Source: an uncultured Ruminiclostridium sp.
Lineage (GTDB): Bacteria > Bacillota > Clostridia > Oscillospirales > Ruminococcaceae
Direction of reading: 5' to 3'
Length of the DNA: 64,000 nt
NCBI GenBank assembly: GCA_947630175.1
Contig: CANRGJ010000001.1
Location: 62,001-126,000, forward strand
This document shows, piece by piece, positions 59,220-64,000 of the stretch. The number at the start of each line of letters is the position of its first letter. Position 1 is the first letter of the stretch. Under the pieces are notes generated by a model. It saw nothing but the letters and a program-made list of their open reading frames with translations, was not told the DNA's origin and searched no databases. Made by a program: the position numbers and the translations under genes.

Positions 59220-60233
59220 ATGAGGACCGACTTTCAGTTAGACAAGCATCGAAAGCGCAATAACAAGGTTATTCGCAAAGTTGCGGCGAAAAGTAACGAA
59301 AACAGGACAATGGGCAAGTCCGCCTATATCACCATCGCCGTTCTCATTCTTGCATTTTTACTGTTTTTCTTTCTCAATGACCGTTTTTTCAGAATTGACG
59401 GTATTCCCACATGGGAAGATCTGTATAAAGGCGCAGGCCTTGCCTCAGGAAACGCCATAGAAGGCGAGGTCACAGTTCACTTCATTGATGTTGGTCAAGG
59501 CGACTGTGAACTTATAAGAACGCAATCAATGGCTATTCTTATAGACAGCGGCGAAAAAGAGTATTATGCCGACGTTATTGATTACATCAAATCCCAGAAT
59601 ATAGAGCGACTTGATTACGTTATCGTTACTCATCCGCATTCCGACCATGCAGGCGGAATGAGCTTTATACTTGATGAATTTGATGTAGGCACGGTTATTA
59701 TGCCGAATATACAGGAATCTGTCATTCCAACTTCAAGTACATATTTTAGGCTTCTAACGTCAATAAAAAACAAAAATATAACTGTTGAGTATGCGGATCC
59801 CGGAAGAAAGTACAATATAGATGATTCTTCGATGACAGTCATTTCCCCGGTAAAAGACTATGAAGACCTTAATAATTATTCGGTGGCGATAAGATTTGTT
59901 CATGGAGAAAATTCGTTTTTGTTTACCGGCGATATAGAAAATCAGGCGGAGACCGATATTTTGGAAAACGGACTTGATATTTCGGCAGACGTTATAAAAG
60001 TTGCTCATCATGGCAGCTCTACCTCAAGCAAAAAAAGTTTTCTTAACGCCGTATCGCCCAGGTATGCGGTAATAGAAGTTGGCTCTCCTAACAATTATGG
60101 TCACCCTGACGAAGTCACGCTTAAAAGACTTACAAATATGGACGCTGTGATTTACAGGACAGATATATACGGCAATATCGTTTTTGTAAGCGATGGAAAA
60201 GAGCTTGAAATAATAACTGAAAGGAATTCTTGA
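59220..60233 (+). CDS. ComEC/Rec2-like MBL-fold metallohydrolase
   Basis: This is a metallo-beta-lactamase-fold hydrolase of 337 residues like the C-terminal domain of ComEC, here as a free protein. It has a basic N-terminus, one membrane segment (about 38-57, AYITIAVLILAFLLFFFL), then VHFIDVGQGDCELI, the metal motif THPHSDHAGG, FLFTGDIENQAE and VAHHGSSTSS. It probably faces the outside, anchored by the N-terminus. Substrate is unknown; nuclease or phosphodiesterase activity is possible. It is paired with a DUF3006 gene one base downstream, a common clostridial pair. Confidence 0.88.
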   Translation: MRTDFQLDKHRKRNNKVIRKVAAKSNENRTMGKSAYITIAVLILAFLLFFFLNDRFFRIDGIPTWEDLYKGAGLASGNAIEGEVTVHFIDVGQGDCELIRTQSMAILIDSGEKEYYADVIDYIKSQNIERLDYVIVTHPHSDHAGGMSFILDEFDVGTVIMPNIQESVIPTSSTYFRLLTSIKNKNITVEYADPGRKYNIDDSSMTVISPVKDYEDLNNYSVAIRFVHGENSFLFTGDIENQAETDILENGLDISADVIKVAHHGSSTSSKKSFLNAVSPRYAVIEVGSPNNYGHPDEVTLKRLTNMDAVIYRTDIYGNIVFVSDGKELEIITERNS

Positions 60234-60234
60234 A

Positions 60235-60453
60235 ATGCTTATAATCGATAGGTTTGAAGGCGACTTTGCAGTAGTGGAGGATAGCGACAGCGAAAAAATG
60301 TTCAATATCCTCATAAATCAGATAGAAAAAGAAGCCACAGAGGGCGACGTGATTTACTTTGAAAATGAATTATATCACGTTGATTTTGAACAAACAAAAA
60401 AGCGCCGAGCTGAAATGCTTGCGCTTTTGAAGAATATGGGACTTTGCTTATAG
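60235..60453 (+). CDS. DUF3006 domain protein
   Basis: This 72-residue protein has unknown function. The start LIIDRFEGDFAVVE and the small beta-rich layout (VIYFENELYHVDFEQT) fit DUF3006, which is usually encoded beside ComEC-like MBL hydrolases, as here. The charged C-terminal helix includes KKRRAEMLALLKNMG. Its last 6 bases overlap the end of the convergent DUF4364 gene. Confidence 0.85.
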   Translation: MLIIDRFEGDFAVVEDSDSEKMFNILINQIEKEATEGDVIYFENELYHVDFEQTKKRRAEMLALLKNMGLCL

Positions 60454-61008
60454 GTAGCTGTCACGGATAAACATACTCATTATTTTTGTAACTATATCTG
60501 AAGGCTTTTCATAAAAACGTTCACGCATCTGCTTTGCTTGCTCAAAGTCAGGTGCGTATATTTTTAGATCCATAAGGTCAGAGCCGTCTACCTCATTGAT
60601 AAATTTTACAGTAAGATAGCAAGGACCGTTAAAATTTCCCCGCTGTATACGGCATATGATAGAACGTTCCAAATCTGCCATTTTCAAAACATATTTTCCA
60701 TATTCAACACTTTTTTCTCTGATAGAAAGAGGTATCCTTTGATAAAATTCTTTTGACAGGACTTTTCCGTTGGAAAGGAGCGAATATACGGTTTGTTTTT
60801 TATTTTTTTCTTTGCTGTCAATAAGCTGTTTTTCCAACGATATGCTCAACGCCTCTGTTAGTTGAAGGGGATTTACATATTCATACTCTGAGGCAATGTC
60901 TCTTATCTGCTCGTCGGTAAGCTCGCCAAGCTGTTCAATGAGATAGCATATATATATTTGTATCACAAAAGTATCGTCAATAAAGATTTTAGGCGTTTCG
61001 TACAGCAT
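60448..61008 (-). CDS. DUF4364 family protein
   Basis: This is a 186-residue clostridial protein of unknown function. The N-terminal part (about 18-90: IQIYICYLIEQLGELTDEQI, LSISLEKQLIDSKEK, YSLLSNGKVLSKEF) looks like a winged helix, so a DNA-binding role is possible. The C-terminal half is a mixed region with YLTVKFINEVDGSDLMDLKI. AAGGAGG overlaps the aroC stop upstream, so it is the last gene of the aro transcript. Confidence 0.8.
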   Translation of the reverse strand: MLYETPKIFIDDTFVIQIYICYLIEQLGELTDEQIRDIASEYEYVNPLQLTEALSISLEKQLIDSKEKNKKQTVYSLLSNGKVLSKEFYQRIPLSIREKSVEYGKYVLKMADLERSIICRIQRGNFNGPCYLTVKFINEVDGSDLMDLKIYAPDFEQAKQMRERFYEKPSDIVTKIMSMFIRDSYL

Positions 61009-61017
61009 TTTTCCTCC

Positions 61018-62094
61018 TTAGCACAAAAAAGACATCAATGCAATATTCAAAGCGGCTTCAACGCAGGGAACTGCTCTCGGAACTATGCAGGGATCGTGGC
61101 GTCCTTTTATTTCGATCACGTCATTTTTATTTTGAACAAAATCAACAGTGTTTTGAGGACGTGCGATAGACGGCGTGGGCTTGAACGCTGCCCTGAAAAT
61201 TATCGGCATACCGTTTGAAATGCCGCCTAAAATGCCGCCTGCATTATTTGTCCTTGTTTTTACCATATTCTCCTCAATATAAAATTCATCATTGTTCTGA
61301 CTTCCCATAAGCTCAGCGGCGGCAAAGCCTGCGCCAAACTCAATGCCCTTAACAGCGGGAATTGCAAATACAAGCTGCGAAATTCGGTTTTCCAGTCCGC
61401 CGAATACAGGGTCACCGATACCGCATGGAACTCCAATTGCTCCGCACTCGATTATACCTCCTACCGAATCAAGGCTTTCTCTTGCTTTTTGTATAACTGT
61501 TCTCATTTTTTCATCTGCATTATCATCTATCACGGGAAGATATTTTTTCTTTACAGCCTGAAGTGTTTTCGCATTTAACCTTGCGGGATCAAACGCTGTA
61601 TCTTTCTTATTCGCAATTGAATAAATATGCGCTCCTGTGACTATCCCTCTTTTTTCAAGCATTTGTCCGCATATTGCGCCCGCAAATACCAGTGAAGCCG
61701 TGAGTCGTCCCGAAAAATGTCCGCCGCCGCGTCTGTCATTTGCGCCGTTATACCTGACGTATCCTGTATAATCGGCGTGTCCGGGGCGTGCAAGAGATGA
61801 TATATCTTTATAATCGTTGGAATGCTGGTCGCTGTTTTTTATCACGGCGCACAATGCCTCGCCAGTTGTTTTTCCGTTGTAAAAGCCGCTTATTATATTC
61901 GGAAAATCCGTTTCATTGCGCATAGTGCTTGTGCCGTCTTTTTTGGGGGCACGCCTAGCCATAAATTCAAGCAATTTTTCAATATCTATCTCTTCGCCCG
62001 CAGGCAGATTATCTATGACCACGCCTATTGCAGGACCGTGAGATTCGCCGAAAACAGACAGTGAGATTTTCCCCAGCTCAATCGTTGATGACAT
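61018..62094 (-). CDS. aroC: chorismate synthase
   Basis: AroC makes chorismate from EPSP with reduced FMN, the end of the shikimate pathway. The 358 residues include FGESHGPAIGVVIDNLPAG, RPGHADYTGYVRY, DRRGGGHFSGRLTA and KGRHDPCIVPRA near the C-terminus. The start is ATG at 62092-62094, 6 bases after GGGAGG; it overlaps aroA by 17 bases. An upstream in-frame ATG at 62127 would swallow that ribosome site and extend the overlap. Confidence 0.96.
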   Translation of the reverse strand: MSSTIELGKISLSVFGESHGPAIGVVIDNLPAGEEIDIEKLLEFMARRAPKKDGTSTMRNETDFPNIISGFYNGKTTGEALCAVIKNSDQHSNDYKDISSLARPGHADYTGYVRYNGANDRRGGGHFSGRLTASLVFAGAICGQMLEKRGIVTGAHIYSIANKKDTAFDPARLNAKTLQAVKKKYLPVIDDNADEKMRTVIQKARESLDSVGGIIECGAIGVPCGIGDPVFGGLENRISQLVFAIPAVKGIEFGAGFAAAELMGSQNNDEFYIEENMVKTRTNNAGGILGGISNGMPIIFRAAFKPTPSIARPQNTVDFVQNKNDVIEIKGRHDPCIVPRAVPCVEAALNIALMSFLC

Positions 62095-63292
62095 CTGTTT
62101 TACCTCCCAATGACTTAAAATCTTCAAAGAATTTCGGATAGGACTTGCTTACGCATTCTGCTCCGTTTATTATAACAGGTTCTGTCGCTCTGGTGGAAGC
62201 GATTGTCAAAGACATAGCTATTCTATGATCAACATAAGCGTCGCATATTCCGCCGTGCAAAGAGTCCACTCCTTCAATAGTAAGGCTGTCGGAATTTTCA
62301 GTTATTTTTGCTCCCAATTTGTTTAATTCCTGAGCAGTAACTGCTAGTCTGTCACATTCTTTCAGCCGTAGCCTGCCACAGTTGGTGATATGGGAAACGC
62401 CTTTTGAAAATGTGGCAAGCACGGCGAGTATGGGAACGATATCGGGAATTTGAGAGGCGTCTACGTCAAAAGCGGTTCCTTTTGACTGCTCCACGATGTC
62501 AATAATAGCCTTGTCACCCTGCATACTGTCTTTATTCAGCCCATCTATCTCAATATTTGAGCCGATAGCGTTTGCCACAACGTAAAATGCGGCGTTAGAC
62601 ATATCCGCTTCAACAAAGGTGTTGCAGGACTTATACTTCTGTTTTCCTTTAACAAAAAAGCCTTTATCTGTTTTTTCTACAATAACGCCGAAGTCATTCA
62701 ACGCCTTTACTGTTATGTCAACATATGATTTTGATTGTAACGGCGTTGTGATTACGATCTCGCTGTCTCCGTCAAGCAAGGGAAGTGCGAACAGCAGTCC
62801 ACTGATGAATTGCGAGGAAATATCTCCCGCGATCGTGTATGTACCCGCTTTAAGCTGACCTGAAAATTTGTACGGCATTGTTTTTGTTTCAAAGACTATG
62901 CCTTTTTTCGATAATTCGGTAAAATAAGGTGTGATAGGTCTTTCAGGAAGCTTAGCCCTTCCTGAAAAAATGGAATCACAGCCCAACGCTGCGGCAACAG
63001 GAATAAGAAATCTTAATGTTGACCCGCTTTCAAAGCAATCGGCAAATATCTGTCGGTTTGCTTTTTTTCCGATACCTTGAACAACGGTATCATCATTTTC
63101 TTTTGTTATTTTTGCGCCCATAGCGGTCAAAATCCCCGCAGTTGCTGCTGTATCGTCACATTCCAACAGATTTTTTATGACCGAAGTCCCGTCGGCAAGA
63201 GCCGAGCATATCAGCATACGGTGGGAAATATTCTTTGCAGAAGGCGCAAGGACCTTGCCTGAAAGCTTTGAAGGTTCTATTCTGATATTCAT
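62078..63292 (-). CDS. aroA: 3-phosphoshikimate 1-carboxyvinyltransferase (EPSP synthase)
   Basis: AroA joins phosphoenolpyruvate to shikimate 3-phosphate. The 404 residues show the N-terminal APSAKNISHRMLICSALADG, the loop ESGSTLRFLIPVAAALG, and LRLKECDRLAVTAQELNKLG and YVDHRIAMSLTIAS in the second lobe. The loop is SGSTLRFL in place of the LGNAGTAMRP form of plant and enterobacterial class I enzymes. It overlaps aroB by ATGA and aroC by 17 bases, so translation is coupled through the operon. Confidence 0.95.
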   Translation of the reverse strand: MNIRIEPSKLSGKVLAPSAKNISHRMLICSALADGTSVIKNLLECDDTAATAGILTAMGAKITKENDDTVVQGIGKKANRQIFADCFESGSTLRFLIPVAAALGCDSIFSGRAKLPERPITPYFTELSKKGIVFETKTMPYKFSGQLKAGTYTIAGDISSQFISGLLFALPLLDGDSEIVITTPLQSKSYVDITVKALNDFGVIVEKTDKGFFVKGKQKYKSCNTFVEADMSNAAFYVVANAIGSNIEIDGLNKDSMQGDKAIIDIVEQSKGTAFDVDASQIPDIVPILAVLATFSKGVSHITNCGRLRLKECDRLAVTAQELNKLGAKITENSDSLTIEGVDSLHGGICDAYVDHRIAMSLTIASTRATEPVIINGAECVSKSYPKFFEDFKSLGGKTDVIND

Positions 63293-64000
63293 ACATTCTC
63301 CAGAAATTTTCTGTATTCGTCAAGTTTGAGAGTTTTTATTTCACATTCCCCCACGTCAGTGCAAAGAATTATTCTTATAGTATCTGACGTTCTTTTTTTA
63401 TCTTCAATTGAAAGGGAATAAATATCCTGAGCCGAAATATCCAGAGTATACGGCAGGGAATTGATCTCAAGACATTTTTTCAGCTCCTGCGTTGTTCCTG
63501 CCTGAACAAGTCCCTGTTTTTCCGCAGCGTTCGTTATCATATACATTCCGATGGATACGGCTTTTCCGTGAGATATCTGCCCGTAACCCAGATATTTTTC
63601 TATTGCGTGCCCGAAAGTATGACCGAAGTTAAGTATCATTCTTTCTCCCGTATCATGCTCGTCCGCCTCCACAACATCACGTTTTATACTGATACATTCC
63701 GTGATGATGTCCTCAAGAATATTATGTGCGTTTTCGCTGCACAGCTTTTGGAACAATGATTTTGAACGGATCATTCCGTACTTTACCACTTCACCCATTC
63801 CGTCGGCAAATATTTCGTCAGATAATGTAGAAAGCACATCGGTGTCCGCTATTACCATAACAGGCTGCTTGAAAGCTCCTACTAGATTTTTTCCGGCGTC
63901 AATGTTGACGGCTGTTTTTCCGCCTACCGAGCTGTCCACCTGCGCCAGAAGCGTTGTGGGTATCTGAACATAATCTATCCCCCTCAGATACGACGCAGCG
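63289..64000 (-). CDS. aroB: 3-dehydroquinate synthase, C-terminal part (5' end outside window)
   Basis: AroB cyclises DAHP to 3-dehydroquinate with NAD and a metal ion. The frame is open to the right edge, so the gene starts beyond 64000; about 237 residues are present. Seen are YVQIPTTLLAQVDSSVGGKT across the edge, AVNIDAGKNLVGAFKQP, KYGMIRSKSLF, ECISIKRDVVEADEHDTGER, and the metal ligands in LNFGHTFGHAIE. A GTG at 63939 inside the conserved region is not a start. It is the first visible gene of the aro operon. Confidence 0.95.
   Translation of the reverse strand, partial: AASYLRGIDYVQIPTTLLAQVDSSVGGKTAVNIDAGKNLVGAFKQPVMVIADTDVLSTLSDEIFADGMGEVVKYGMIRSKSLFQKLCSENAHNILEDIITECISIKRDVVEADEHDTGERMILNFGHTFGHAIEKYLGYGQISHGKAVSIGMYMITNAAEKQGLVQAGTTQELKKCLEINSLPYTLDISAQDIYSLSIEDKKRTSDTIRIILCTDVGECEIKTLKLDEYRKFLENV

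Noticed and set aside
1..64000. CRISPR array, prophage, insertion sequence, rRNA or tRNA genes
   Set aside because: I looked for regular spaced repeats, transposase or phage genes, terminal inverted repeats and tRNA-like cloverleafs and saw none I could support.

Overview
The window is chromosomal DNA from a low-to-moderate GC Firmicute, most likely a clostridial member of the Oscillospiraceae (Ruminococcus-like). Several gene strings match Bacillus subtilis order: miaB-ymcA-mutS-mutL-miaA-hfq, ylmE-sepF-ylmH-divIVA-lspA-ylyB followed by pyr genes, mazG-rqcP-yabP-yabQ-divIC, and tepA-ylzJ-spoIIIE. The clostridial hprK-PHP-ROK-murB-rapZ-whiA-dnaE-pfkA string, split transketolase subunits, DUF4364 and YabP/YabQ/YtaF sporulation-type proteins point the same way. 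Shine-Dalgarno sequences (AAGGAGG and variants) and sigma-A promoters with 17-base spacers are easy to see. Species cannot be named from the sequence alone.

Layout. 1-12331 (+): end of recN, ahcY, then a carbon-control, cell-wall and replication block (hprK, PHP hydrolase, ROK sugar kinase, murB, rapZ, whiA, dnaE, pfkA). 12388-14397: a small accessory pocket with three unrelated little genes (DUF3795, GNAT, Nudix), each followed by a copy of the same short repeat. 14406-17080: a tetrahydrofolate riboswitch controlling a folate ECF transporter gene, then proC and prmA. 17125-27970: a 52-residue membrane ORF missed by length cut-offs, recD2, comF, miaB, a YmcA-like Fe-S regulator, mutS, mutL, miaA and hfq; hfq is preceded by a leader with H-type pseudoknot potential. 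27973-34614: HlyD-like protein and the ylm/divIVA division cluster, lspA, a pseudouridine synthase and a HAD phosphatase. 34628-47059: a methyltransferase/pyrophosphatase-like fusion, split transketolase and the pyrimidine operon (pyrC, pyrF, carA, carB, unknown membrane protein, pyrK, pyrD). 47108-50414: ytaF, and convergent to it a large GH3 glycosidase with an inserted beta-trefoil-like region. 50575-53181: mazG, hup, rqcP, yabP, yabQ, divIC. 53246-54199 (-): an orphan that looks like a degenerate DRE-TIM enzyme. 54432-60453: tepA, ylzJ, uppP, ftsK/spoIIIE, an MBL hydrolase and DUF3006. 60448-64000 (-): shikimate genes aroB-aroA-aroC followed by DUF4364, running off the right edge.

Most of the window is housekeeping chromosome. 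No phage, insertion sequence, CRISPR array, toxin-antitoxin pair, rRNA or tRNA was seen. The observations I would look at first are the hfq leader, the gene-plus-repeat pocket at 12.4-14.35 kb, the methyltransferase/pyrophosphatase fusion, the GH3 insertion, the unknown membrane protein inside the pyr operon, and the ytaF ribosome binding site buried in a terminator hairpin.
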